The notes below the pieces were generated by a model. That model had not been told where the DNA came from. It saw only the letters and a list, made by a program, of their open reading frames with translations, and ran no database searches. Position numbers and translations under genes: made by a program. Of a stretch of DNA of 63,599 bases, positions 19,050-26,965 are shown piece after piece. Position 1 is the first letter of the stretch; each line of letters opens with the position of its first letter. The stretch covers positions 1-63,599 of the forward strand of contig CAKPXP010000012.1 in the NCBI GenBank assembly GCA_934202005.1, read 5' to 3'. Source of the DNA: an uncultured Selenomonas sp. (GTDB lineage: Bacteria; Bacillota; Negativicutes; Selenomonadales; Selenomonadaceae).

Positions 19050-20357
19050 TTATCTCTTCTTGTAATCGCGCCCTATATTCACAACGGCCTGGTTCGAGCT
19101 GCCGCCGTCCATGATGATGCAGGGGAACGGCATGCCGTAGAACACATCCGTATTGCGCGACGACGTCGTGATGCTCGTCTTCTCCCTCGCGTCCGTGCGT
19201 CCCGTCTCGACACTCGAGATGCGGAAGCCCTTGCGCTTGAGGATGTCCGCGACCTGCGCGCCCGCGCCGTTGATGCCGCTCGAGTTGATGACCATGACGG
19301 TGATCTCCGACGGCTTCATCGGCTCGTCCTTGTTCTCATCATCCGAGTCCGCCTCATCCGCTTTCCTTTGCTCGCTGCCCGAGATGGTGAGCCCCTTCGG
19401 CAGCGCCGCCTTGTACGCCGCGGCCGCCGCCTCCGCCGCCGCGCGCAGCTCCGGCGTGAACTCGATGCCGATCTCATCGGCAAGCATCTGCCGCGTCGCG
19501 ACGATATCGGGGATCCAGTAGCTGATGTCCTGATAGTACGCAGGCTCGCCCGGCACCATGTCGGCACTGAGCCCCGCGTCATGGATGTCCTTGAGCCGCT
19601 GCGCGAAATCGAGCATCTCCGTGAGGCTCATATCCGTCTTGACAGCGGAGCTCACCTCCTCGATGAGCTTCGGCAGGCGCGGCAGGATCTCCGGCGAGAT
19701 GACCTTCGCGAGCACGGCCTTCATGAACTTCTGCTGACGGCCGATGCGGCCGATATCGCCCTCGCCGTCGCGGTAGCGCACATACTGGATGGCCTTCTTG
19801 CCGTCCATATGCTGCTCGCCCGGATAGAGATCGATGACGAGGCCGCCGTTGTCGTCCCAGGGATCCTCGTAGTGCATGCGCTTCTCCACGTTGATATCAA
19901 CGCCGCCGATGGCGTCGATGATGCGCTCGAACGCACTCGTATTGATGATGAGATAATGATCCATCGGCACGCCGAGGAGGTTCTCCACCGTCGACATACT
20001 CAGCGCGTGCCCGCCGAACGCATACGCGTGATTCGCCTTGTCATAGCCGTGTCCGTCGATGGCGAGCCGCGTATCGCGCGGCACGGAGAGCAATGCGCCC
20101 TTGCCGCTCTCCGTATCGAGCGTCGCCACCATGAGCGTATCGCTGCGGCCCACGTCGTCCGCGCGCTCGTCGACGCCGAGGATCATGACATGGACCGTAT
20201 GCTCCCCCGCCATCAGCCCCGGCGCACCGCCGCGCGCGCCCCGCTCGTGCAGACCGCCGAAGCCCCAGACAAGACCGATGCCCACGAATAAAAGCAGAAA
20301 AAACGCCAGCCACTTGACTCTGCGAAAACTGCGCTTCTGCCGGCGCGTTCGTCTCAT
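19050..20357 (-). CDS. LytR-CpsA-Psr (LCP) family protein
   Basis: 435-aa membrane-anchored LCP protein. Short basic cytosolic N-terminus, one membrane helix at about residues 16-35, then the extracytoplasmic LCP domain (about 60-220) with GVDERADDVGRSDTLMV, SVPRDTRLAI, GGVDI, YVRYRDGEGDIGRIGRQQ. The arginines and aspartates of the phosphotransferase pocket are retained. A C-terminal LytR_C domain (about 345-430) is present. Family members transfer lipid-linked polymers to peptidoglycan or related acceptors; in a diderm the polymer is uncertain. ATG at 20357 after GGAGGAG. Confidence 0.93.
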   Translation of the reverse strand: MRRTRRQKRSFRRVKWLAFFLLLFVGIGLVWGFGGLHERGARGGAPGLMAGEHTVHVMILGVDERADDVGRSDTLMVATLDTESGKGALLSVPRDTRLAIDGHGYDKANHAYAFGGHALSMSTVENLLGVPMDHYLIINTSAFERIIDAIGGVDINVEKRMHYEDPWDDNGGLVIDLYPGEQHMDGKKAIQYVRYRDGEGDIGRIGRQQKFMKAVLAKVISPEILPRLPKLIEEVSSAVKTDMSLTEMLDFAQRLKDIHDAGLSADMVPGEPAYYQDISYWIPDIVATRQMLADEIGIEFTPELRAAAEAAAAAYKAALPKGLTISGSEQRKADEADSDDENKDEPMKPSEITVMVINSSGINGAGAQVADILKRKGFRISSVETGRTDAREKTSITTSSRNTDVFYGMPFPCIIMDGGSSNQAVVNIGRDYKKR

Positions 20358-20475
20358 TTCGACACTCCTCCAAAATTTTATACTCAACTTCCTAAGTATA
20401 GCATGAAAACAAGTTGAGCGCTAGGAAAAACAGTCACCAGGGAAGGCTCATCACCGCATACCCCCGCCGCCAATA

Positions 20476-20512
20476 GAAAAGTCGGCCAGGCACTAGAAAA
20501 GCCTGGCCGACT
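20476..20512 (-). terminator. Strong hairpin upstream of the LCP gene
   Basis: Perfect 12-bp stem (20480-20491 with 20501-20512) followed by TTTTC on the minus strand. No annotated minus-strand gene ends here except through the MITE and R1 region; it may insulate the LCP promoter. Confidence 0.55.
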
Positions 20513-20587
20513 ATGATAGACTGAAAAAAGCGAATCACCAACAAAGGTGGCCATAGGTAGTCGAGCCGATGCTCCGATGTAAATCCT

Positions 20588-20752
20588 AAGGGAACCGCTG
20601 ATTCAATGAGGTGCCCCGGATTTGCGCGGATGCGTTGTATCTCTCTAGGAGACAAACCGGAGGCGTAGCGGGCTACGCTGAGGATTTGTCGACGACGAGA
20701 GGACAATGCAGACGCGTGAAGACGGGGTGCCGAATGAATCAGTGGTTCCCTA
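20588..20752 (+). repeat. MITE-like palindromic element, complete copy
   Basis: About 165 bp. Terminal inverted repeats TAGGGAACCACTGATTCA-type at both ends (left end GGGAACCGCTGATTCA at 20589, right end TGAATCAGTGGTTCCC at 20735-20750). The inside is itself nearly palindromic around GGCGTAGCGGGCTACGC, so the whole element can fold into one long hairpin. It carries no coding capacity. Further copies are at 1-79, 35268-35431, 47273-47438 and 47436-47602. Confidence 0.85.
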
Positions 20753-20786
20753 GAAGGGCGTGATGCTTTCGGCATCACGAAGATAC

Positions 20787-20906
20787 ATGAAAACCAACGT
20801 GTTCGCCTTGGCCTTGATCCTCATCATCGCCATCGCCGCGCACTATGGCATCATCGACGAGGACTTCGTCCTCGCCATGATGCAGGCAGTCTTCTGCCGT
20901 AGGTAA
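20787..20906 (+). CDS. Possible 39-aa membrane peptide
   Basis: Short ORF starting MKTNVFALALILIIAIAAHY, a single hydrophobic helix, followed by GIIDEDFVLAMMQ and a Cys-Arg-Arg end. There is no convincing Shine-Dalgarno, and it is wedged between a MITE and an R1 copy. It could be a real small membrane protein or the remnant of a larger gene cut by repeat insertion. No family recognised. Confidence 0.3.
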   Translation: MKTNVFALALILIIAIAAHYGIIDEDFVLAMMQAVFCRR

Positions 20907-20931
20907 TCCCTTTCGGCGGCATCCCCGCAGC

Positions 20932-21042
20932 AAGCTCAACGCACAAACGTCCACTTTGTGGACATTGTGCGCCCGCCCTTACAGTAAATCCAGCCAATCA
21001 CGCTACGCCTACGGCTTGCGTTCTTGGGGATTTACGTAGCAA
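20932..21042 (+). repeat. R1 dispersed repeat, copy 2 (full length)
   Basis: Same two-module structure as at 2315-2427. The right end stops 5 nt before the terminator of the DUF5662 operon. Confidence 0.9.
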
Positions 21043-21046
21043 GCAT

Positions 21047-21078
21047 GAAAAAAGAAGCTATCCTGCAAAATAGCTTCT
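21047..21078 (-). terminator. Terminator of the DUF2939-DUF5662 operon
   Basis: Stem AGAAGCTAT (21053-21061) with ATAGCTTCT (21070-21078); the minus-strand transcript then runs into TTTTTT. About 145 nt beyond the DUF5662 stop; the stretch between holds no gene I can see. Confidence 0.88.
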
Positions 21079-21221
21079 CTTTCATAGGGATGTCGGTGGC
21101 CATCAGTGTACCAGCACTGTTTGTATGGCCGAAAATAACAATTTTCGCAATACATCGGAGCGGTCACCTCTTGGTGGTTCGCTCTTTTGTATCTCTAGAC
21201 TACCACGATTGCCTCAAAACG

Positions 21222-21842
21222 TCAATGCCCATGCACTGGCCCTACGCATGTTTCGTAGATGCGCCGCGTTGCGGCGGGGCGCAGGAGGCTGATGTCCTCT
21301 GTCCGTGCGAGCGCGCCGAGCAGCGCCTCGACGAAATCCTTCATCTGCGGCGTCATCGCGATGCCGTTTTTCTTTTTCCGCTGCCACCAGGCGTACTCGC
21401 TCGCGAATGTGAACGTGGAGCGGCCGTAGGCGCGTCCCGCCGCGAGGAAGTCGCAGATCATCTCCACCGCGTAGCGGTACGGCATATTCACGGGATGCGC
21501 CCCGTGATCGAAATCGTCCTGCCACGCCTCGTAATGATGCAGATTGCGCCCGTGATGGTGGATCCACGCGTAGGAAAAACCATCGTTGCGCTTCTTGCAG
21601 AGCCAGATGGGCGAGCAGATGCCGTTGTAGTACCGCACGCTCTCGACGAACTCCATGCGCGAGAACTTCGACCAGTCGTGCATGAAGCCCTGCCACGGGA
21701 TCCCCGCGATGCAGGCGAAACGGAACACCCAGTATTTATGGCGCAAAATCATCCAGGTATGGCCGCAGAGACGCGCGAAAAACGACATGCTCTGATTCCG
21801 TGCCCAGGCCTCCTGCTCCCGGATCTCGAGCGGATGCACCAT
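21222..21842 (-). CDS. DUF5662 family protein
   Basis: 206-aa soluble protein resembling the DUF5662 family of unknown function. The conserved features are a His/Trp/Tyr-rich core: HKYWVF, HDWSKFSRMEF, WIHHHGRNLHHYEAW, and MPYRYAVEMICDFLAAGRAYG. The clustered histidines and aspartates suggest a metal site, but this is inference. The start ATG at 21842 overlaps the stop codon of the upstream gene in a TGATG arrangement, so the two are translationally coupled; the longer frame starting with GTG at 21851 is less likely. Confidence 0.82.
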   Translation of the reverse strand: MVHPLEIREQEAWARNQSMSFFARLCGHTWMILRHKYWVFRFACIAGIPWQGFMHDWSKFSRMEFVESVRYYNGICSPIWLCKKRNDGFSYAWIHHHGRNLHHYEAWQDDFDHGAHPVNMPYRYAVEMICDFLAAGRAYGRSTFTFASEYAWWQRKKKNGIAMTPQMKDFVEALLGALARTEDISLLRPAATRRIYETCVGPVHGH

Positions 21843-22537
21843 CACTGCCACCCCTGGAGCGTCCAGTAGTCCTCGACGCCCTTGACGACCGGATAGAAAA
21901 TCTCCTCCGCGTTCTCGATCCGCGTGAGCCGATAGCGACCATCCTCCGCGGGCTCGAGACGCAGGCGCAGCGTGAGCTGCGGCACGAGCCTGCCGTAGTC
22001 GCTCTCATCGCCCCTGACCGTCACCTGCGCGACGGCCGCGCCCTCCGCGCGCCGCACGCTGTCGACACGCGCCGTATAGTGATCGGCGAACTTCCCGCAC
22101 TCCGTCGCGAGCCAATGCGCCTCGCCGTCCGTGCGGCTCACCGGCGTCAGATCCGGCTGCAGATAGAAGTCCAGCACACGCCGCAGGAGCGCGAGATCCT
22201 CCGCGCGCCGCGCGGCGATATACGACTGCATGAACGCCGTATCGTGACGGAAAAACCAGTCATTCGGATAGAGCGCCGCGAGCTTCTCGATATCGCGTGC
22301 GAGGATCGCCGTCCCCTCGTCGTAGCTCGCGGGCAGCAGCTCATCGACCGCCGCATAGCGCGCAAGCTCCGCCCCATCGCGCCCCTCGATCGCCTGCGCG
22401 ATCCTGCCGAGCGCATACTCAGGCGTCTCCCGCGCCGACTGCGCATAACTGAGCCCGCCGAAAAGCAGCACGAGCAGCCCCAGCACCATGCCGAGCACCA
22501 GGCGGCCGGGCCGCCATCGCCGCACATCAGATTTCAT
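21842..22537 (-). CDS. DUF2939-like membrane-anchored protein
   Basis: 231-aa protein with one N-terminal membrane helix (residues 12-32), then an extracytoplasmic or cytosolic domain starting TPEYALGRIAQAIEGRDGAELARYAAVDELLPASYDEG in character: a short-chain helix pair followed by a mixed alpha/beta NTF2-like region. The pattern TPEYAL-A-AIE-RD-ARY is shared with the plus-strand protein at 56001-57104, so the two are paralogues. The function of the family is unknown. ATG at 22537 after GAGGAGG. First gene of a two-gene operon with the DUF5662 protein. Confidence 0.75.
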   Translation of the reverse strand: MKSDVRRWRPGRLVLGMVLGLLVLLFGGLSYAQSARETPEYALGRIAQAIEGRDGAELARYAAVDELLPASYDEGTAILARDIEKLAALYPNDWFFRHDTAFMQSYIAARRAEDLALLRRVLDFYLQPDLTPVSRTDGEAHWLATECGKFADHYTARVDSVRRAEGAAVAQVTVRGDESDYGRLVPQLTLRLRLEPAEDGRYRLTRIENAEEIFYPVVKGVEDYWTLQGWQ

Positions 22538-22633
22538 GACAACGCCTCCTCAATATTTTCTTCATTATATCATGATATCCCCCACTGGCAAGCCCGCACG
22601 GGAAATATCCCTCCCGCGCCCCGGAAACCGCGC

Positions 22634-22680
22634 ACCAAAAAAGCACGGCCGCTGCCGATAGCGACAGCCGCCGTGCTTTC
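22634..22680 (-). terminator. Terminator of the secreted GH13 gene
   Basis: 10-bp stem AAAGCACGGC (22640-22649) with GCCGTGCTTT (22670-22679) plus an inner GC-rich loop; TTTTTT follows on the minus strand. About 50 nt past the stop codon. Confidence 0.88.
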
Positions 22681-22729
22681 CTATATGCTATGTGCTATGA
22701 AACGCTCAAAAAATCTTACCAGACCTGCA

Positions 22730-25700
22730 TCAGCCGACGAGCATCATGGCCTGATTCTCACCCATCGGCAGCGTCAGCGTGCCGTCCGTGACCGTGAAGC
22801 TCTTGCCGGAGATCTGATCCTTGAGAACCGTGCCGTTCGCGATCTTCACAGTGAGCGAGACCTCCTCGGCCTTGCCGTTGTTGAGCGCGACAACGCCGAC
22901 CTTGCCGGAGCCGTCGACAGCCGTACGCTGATAGACATAGATGTTATCCTGCGCGAGGAGCGTATCGACATCGCCGAGCGCGAACACCGCTTTGTTGTTG
23001 TTGCGCACGGAGATGATCTTCTGATAGAACTTGATGAGCTCCTTGTCCTCCTTGCCCCACGGATACGTGCGGCGGCAATCAGGATCCTTCGAGCCGAACT
23101 GACCGGCCTCATCGCCGTAGTAGATCGTCGGCATGCCAGGATAACCCATCTCGAACGCGGCCGCCATCTTCAGGCGCGCCTTGCCGAGATTGTAGTCGAA
23201 ATCGCTCCTCGTCGGCTGCAGGACACTGTCCTTGCCGCCGCCATAGAGATAGATCGCGCGTGCCGTATCATGGCTATCGACGATATTCATGAGATCGTAG
23301 AGCGCCTGCTTCGGATAGTTCTGACGCAGCTGCGTGAGCACATCATCACTGTCCTGCGCCTTGCCGCCCATGACGAAACGCATGATCGCATCGGAGAGCT
23401 TGTAGTTCATCACGGAGTCCATCGTGTCGCCCATGAAGAACTGCGAGCCATCCTGCCAGATCTCACCGAGCAGCAGCGGATCGTCGCCATTCTGCGTCTT
23501 GATGGACTTCACCTCGTCGCGGACATTCGCCCAGAATCCCGGCGGAACCTCCTTCGCGACATCGAGACGCCAGCCGGAGAGGCCGTAGTCAAACCACTTC
23601 ATGATGACGCCCTTTTCGCCGTCCTTGCCATAGAGCAGATAGTCGCCGAGATCCGTATGCTTCGGCGTCGTTGCCGAGTAGCCCGGGAAATCCTTGTCGC
23701 GGAACGGCGCGAGGCTCGAGAAGCCCTGCCAGCTATGGTAGTCGTACTTCGGCCCCATCTCGTCCGTCGCCTTGACGTTCTTGGTATCGAACCAGTTCTC
23801 CCAATGCCACGGGCTGAACACCTGACCCTCAGCCTCGAGCTCCTTCTTCGCCTCGACCTTCGCCTGCGCCTCCGTGAGCTTCTTCGTGTTCATGAGATCG
23901 TAGATCCGGCTCCAGTACTCATACGCACCGACCGTCTTATACTTGCCATAGCGGTCGAAATAGATGGAGTCGTCGCCGATATGGTTATATACGCCATCCA
24001 TGATGAGATGCATGCCGCGCTTCTTCATCTCCGCGGCGAGCTTCGAGAGATCGTCGAAATTGCCGAGGAACGGATCGACCGAGCCGTAGTCACGCGCATC
24101 GTAGCGATGGTTCGACGACGCCGCGTAGATCGGGTTCACATAGATTGCCGTGATGCCGAGCTTCTGCAGATAGTCGAGCTTCTGCGTGATGCCGGCGAGA
24201 TCGCCGCCGAAGAAATCGTTGCAATCCCACTTGTCGCCGTCCGCCGCACCGGCGTTCGAGTTCGCCGGCAGCGCATTCCAGGCGCGGTGCTGCACCGGCT
24301 GCGGGCCGCGTGCCGTCGTGCGTGCGTTGTCGTTCGACTTGTCGCCGTTGAAGAAACGATCCGGGAAGATCTGATAGCAGACAGCTTCCTTCGCCCAATC
24401 CGGCGTCTCATAGCCCTTCTTGAAGCACGTCAGCTGGAAGTACTTCGTGCCCGTGAGCTTGAGCTCGCCCGTGCCGCCCGTCTTCGTATCGTCGCCGTAC
24501 TCCTTCGTATCGTTGAGCACGAACTTATAGCCATAGATGCCATAGCTCTGCGGCGTGAACGTCACCTGCCAGACATCCGAGCCATCCGCCGTGCCGACCT
24601 TCGTCATCGGGTAGTACGTCGTCGTGCCAGACTCATAGTCCGGGTTGTACTCGTCGCCGCCCTTCGCCGTCATGGCAGCCTTCGTCACCATGAGCTTCGC
24701 CGTCGAGACATTGCCAGCCGCCGTCTTGATCTTCAGCGTGACCGGCGTACCCTCGGAGACAGCGCCCCACGGGCTGCGCATCTGCGTGCTCCAGCTGTCA
24801 TGGACGACCTTGTCCGCGCGGATGCTGCCATCGTCCGCGATGATGCGCTTGTGCGGCGCGTCATAGTAGAACGCCACCGTACCCGCCTTCGCGATGTGGA
24901 TGGGCTGCGAGACAGGCGCCTGGCCTGCCTGCGTGATCGTCGCCGTATAGTCGCCGACCGCCACCTTCGCGTCCGTCTCATAGAGATTCGACAGCATGAG
25001 ATCGTACATCGTGCCGTCCTCGATGCCCGGGATACCGGAGATCACCGGCAGCTCCTCTTTCGTGAGCATCTTGTAGCTGTGGCTGTCCGCGATGCGGTGC
25101 GTCTTGTCGTTGTAGTAGAACGTGACCGTCTCCGGCTGGTCGAGCGTCATCGCGACATTCGCGCCGTCAGCGATGCCGCCGAGGCCGTAGTTCTCCGCCC
25201 ACGAGCCGTTGATCGCGATCTTGTAGTTGTACGTGCCGGCGGGCATGTTCTTGATCGTGAACGTATAGAAACCATGATCGCCTGCCGTCATCTTCGTCGC
25301 CATATCAGAAGGCGCCCACTTCGCGCCCGCGCCGCCGAGCGTCTGCAGATCGCCGCAGAGCACGATATCGCGCTGGTTCGCGAACTTCGCCTGCTCCGCG
25401 TCCTTACCATCGTAGTCGTACGAGACCACATGCGTCTTCTCATCGTAGGTGAACGTCACCTCATGATCCGCCGCGAGGCGCAGCGGGATATTGCCGCCGT
25501 TCGCCTGGCCGTCCTTGCCGTAGTTCAGATCCCACGAGCCGCCGACAGCCACCTTGAAATCATAATTACCCTTCTTGATGAGGCCCGTGATCACGCGATG
25601 GCCGTTGCCGTCGGACTTCATAATCGTCTTCGGATCGGAGGGATCCCAGTCCTTCGCGGCGCCGAGCGGCGTCTGCACCGTGCCGACGAGCACGACGTCA

Positions 25701-26212
25701 TCCTTCTGCACCGCACCCGCCGGACGCGGCGCCTCTGCCTCCTTCGCGGCGGCGGCAGAGGCCGCCGCCTGGCCCTCGAACGTTGCCGTCGTCTCATGCG
25801 TCACGCTGTCATACGTGAACGTCACCTCGGCATCCTGCGGCAGCGAGAGCTTCATATTCGCACCGTCCGCGGCGCCGTCAGCACCGTAGTTCTCGTTCCA
25901 CGAGCCACCGATGGCGATCTTGTACTCGTAGTTGCCCTTCTTGAGCTTGCCCTTGAACTGGTACTTGCCCTCGCCGATCGGCTTCATCTTCGTCTTGCCG
26001 TCCGCGGGCGCCCAGTCCGTCCCGGCGCCGAACTTCGTCTGCACCGTGCCGACGAGCACGACATCCTCAGGGCCGACCGACTCACCGGCCTCCGCGACCG
26101 ACGCGGAGAATACCTGCGGTACGATCGACTGCGGCACCGCGTACGGCGCGACAAAGAGACCGAGTGCCAGCGACATACCGATGGCACGACGCAAAGATTC
26201 TTTACGGTTCAT
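22730..26212 (-). CDS. Secreted multimodular alpha-amylase/neopullulanase (GH13)
   Basis: 1160-aa exported starch-degrading enzyme. A signal peptide ends near residue 42 (ASVAEA). Three related beta-sandwich modules follow, at about 50-145, 172-268 and 281-375, each starting VVLVGTVQT or IVLCGDLQT and carrying GGSW-x-NYG; they resemble the small starch-binding modules of pullulanases. A weaker fourth unit lies at about 398-462, then an N-domain and the GH13 barrel: region I DGVYNH (739-744), II GWRLDVAKE with nucleophile Asp884, III LLGEIWQD with acid/base Glu917, IV VDSHD (978-982). A C-terminal beta domain closes the protein. All catalytic residues are present. No SLH or sorting motif is visible. 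The first 470 bp are duplicated upstream with an R1 repeat between. Confidence 0.93.
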   Translation of the reverse strand: MNRKESLRRAIGMSLALGLFVAPYAVPQSIVPQVFSASVAEAGESVGPEDVVLVGTVQTKFGAGTDWAPADGKTKMKPIGEGKYQFKGKLKKGNYEYKIAIGGSWNENYGADGAADGANMKLSLPQDAEVTFTYDSVTHETTATFEGQAAASAAAAKEAEAPRPAGAVQKDDVVLVGTVQTPLGAAKDWDPSDPKTIMKSDGNGHRVITGLIKKGNYDFKVAVGGSWDLNYGKDGQANGGNIPLRLAADHEVTFTYDEKTHVVSYDYDGKDAEQAKFANQRDIVLCGDLQTLGGAGAKWAPSDMATKMTAGDHGFYTFTIKNMPAGTYNYKIAINGSWAENYGLGGIADGANVAMTLDQPETVTFYYNDKTHRIADSHSYKMLTKEELPVISGIPGIEDGTMYDLMLSNLYETDAKVAVGDYTATITQAGQAPVSQPIHIAKAGTVAFYYDAPHKRIIADDGSIRADKVVHDSWSTQMRSPWGAVSEGTPVTLKIKTAAGNVSTAKLMVTKAAMTAKGGDEYNPDYESGTTTYYPMTKVGTADGSDVWQVTFTPQSYGIYGYKFVLNDTKEYGDDTKTGGTGELKLTGTKYFQLTCFKKGYETPDWAKEAVCYQIFPDRFFNGDKSNDNARTTARGPQPVQHRAWNALPANSNAGAADGDKWDCNDFFGGDLAGITQKLDYLQKLGITAIYVNPIYAASSNHRYDARDYGSVDPFLGNFDDLSKLAAEMKKRGMHLIMDGVYNHIGDDSIYFDRYGKYKTVGAYEYWSRIYDLMNTKKLTEAQAKVEAKKELEAEGQVFSPWHWENWFDTKNVKATDEMGPKYDYHSWQGFSSLAPFRDKDFPGYSATTPKHTDLGDYLLYGKDGEKGVIMKWFDYGLSGWRLDVAKEVPPGFWANVRDEVKSIKTQNGDDPLLLGEIWQDGSQFFMGDTMDSVMNYKLSDAIMRFVMGGKAQDSDDVLTQLRQNYPKQALYDLMNIVDSHDTARAIYLYGGGKDSVLQPTRSDFDYNLGKARLKMAAAFEMGYPGMPTIYYGDEAGQFGSKDPDCRRTYPWGKEDKELIKFYQKIISVRNNNKAVFALGDVDTLLAQDNIYVYQRTAVDGSGKVGVVALNNGKAEEVSLTVKIANGTVLKDQISGKSFTVTDGTLTLPMGENQAMMLVG

Positions 26213-26269
26213 AGTGTGTACCCCTTTCTATGGAAAAGGAATAAAATTTTAGAAAGATTAGAACATATC

Positions 26270-26380
26270 AAGCTACATGCACAAACGTCCACTTCGTGGA
26301 CATTGTGCATCGCCCTTACAGTAAATCCAGCCAATCGCGCGGCGCCTGCGGCTTGCGCTCTTGGGGATTTACATAGTAAA
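26270..26380 (+). repeat. R1 dispersed repeat, copy 3 (full length)
   Basis: Full R1 at the duplication junction. It supplies the last two codons and stop codon of the truncated amylase copy. It is the only full copy without an adjoining terminator. Confidence 0.9.
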
Positions 26381-26812
26381 CGTTGCCGTCGTCTCATGCG
26401 TCACGCTGTCATACGTGAACGTCACCTCGGCATCCTGCGGCAGCGAGAGCTTCATATTCGCACCGTCCGCGGCGCCGTCAGCACCGTAGTTCTCGTTCCA
26501 CGAGCCACCGATGGCGATCTTGTACTCGTAGTTGCCCTTCTTGAGCTTGCCCTTGAACTGGTACTTGCCCTCGCCGATCGGCTTCATCTTCGTCTTGCCG
26601 TCCGCGGGCGCCCAGTCCGTCCCGGCGCCGAACTTCGTCTGCACCGTGCCGACGAGCACGACATCCTCAGGGCCGACCGACTCACCGGCCTCCGCGACCG
26701 ACGCGGAGAATACCTGCGGTGCGATTGACTGCGGCACCGCATACGGCGCGACAAAGAGACCGAGCGCCAGCGACATACCGATGGCACGACGCAAAAATTC
26801 TTTACGATTCAT
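26369..26812 (-). pseudogene. Truncated amylase copy (signal peptide plus one binding module)
   Basis: 147-aa open frame: the same signal peptide as the full enzyme, one complete carbohydrate-binding-like module, then ...TATFTM and a TAA stop, where TM-stop is encoded by R1. It keeps its own ribosome site (AAAGGGGT) and start ATG at 26812, so it could still be translated and secreted as a small binding protein. It lies upstream of, and would be co-transcribed with, the intact gene. I call it a truncated copy; whether it is functional is open. Confidence 0.75.
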
Positions 26813-26865
26813 AGTGTGTACCCCTTTCTATGGAAAAGGAATAAAATTGTAATATCAAAGAAAGA

Positions 26866-26913
26866 AAGACGGGAGCCGCTGGGAGCAAAGCCCCCAGAAC
26901 CAACTCCCGTCTT
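26866..26913 (-). terminator. Terminator of the SLH porin gene
   Basis: 10-bp stem AAGACGGGAG (26866-26875) with CTCCCGTCTT (26904-26913) and an inner CTGGG/CCCAG stem; the minus strand continues with CTTTCTTTCTTTG. Confidence 0.88.
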
Positions 26914-26965
26914 CTTGTCTTCTATGAAATTGTGACCAACTTCTGTTTACGCTGCGAGAGCGAGA

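Larger units (their letters stand above)
25779..26848. repeat. Tandem duplication of the amylase 5' region
   Basis: Two nearly identical 470-bp segments, 25779-26248 and 26379-26848, offset by exactly 600 bp. Each covers the ribosome site, signal peptide and first carbohydrate-binding module. The 130-bp spacer contains a full R1 copy whose right end is the exact left boundary of the upstream segment. Only a few substitutions separate them (for example Ser6/Phe6 and Val31/Ala31 in the products). Confidence 0.95.

Noticed and set aside
20434..20778. 114-codon minus-strand frame
   Set aside because: It lies mostly within the MITE at 20588-20752 and its hairpin; no ribosome site or family.
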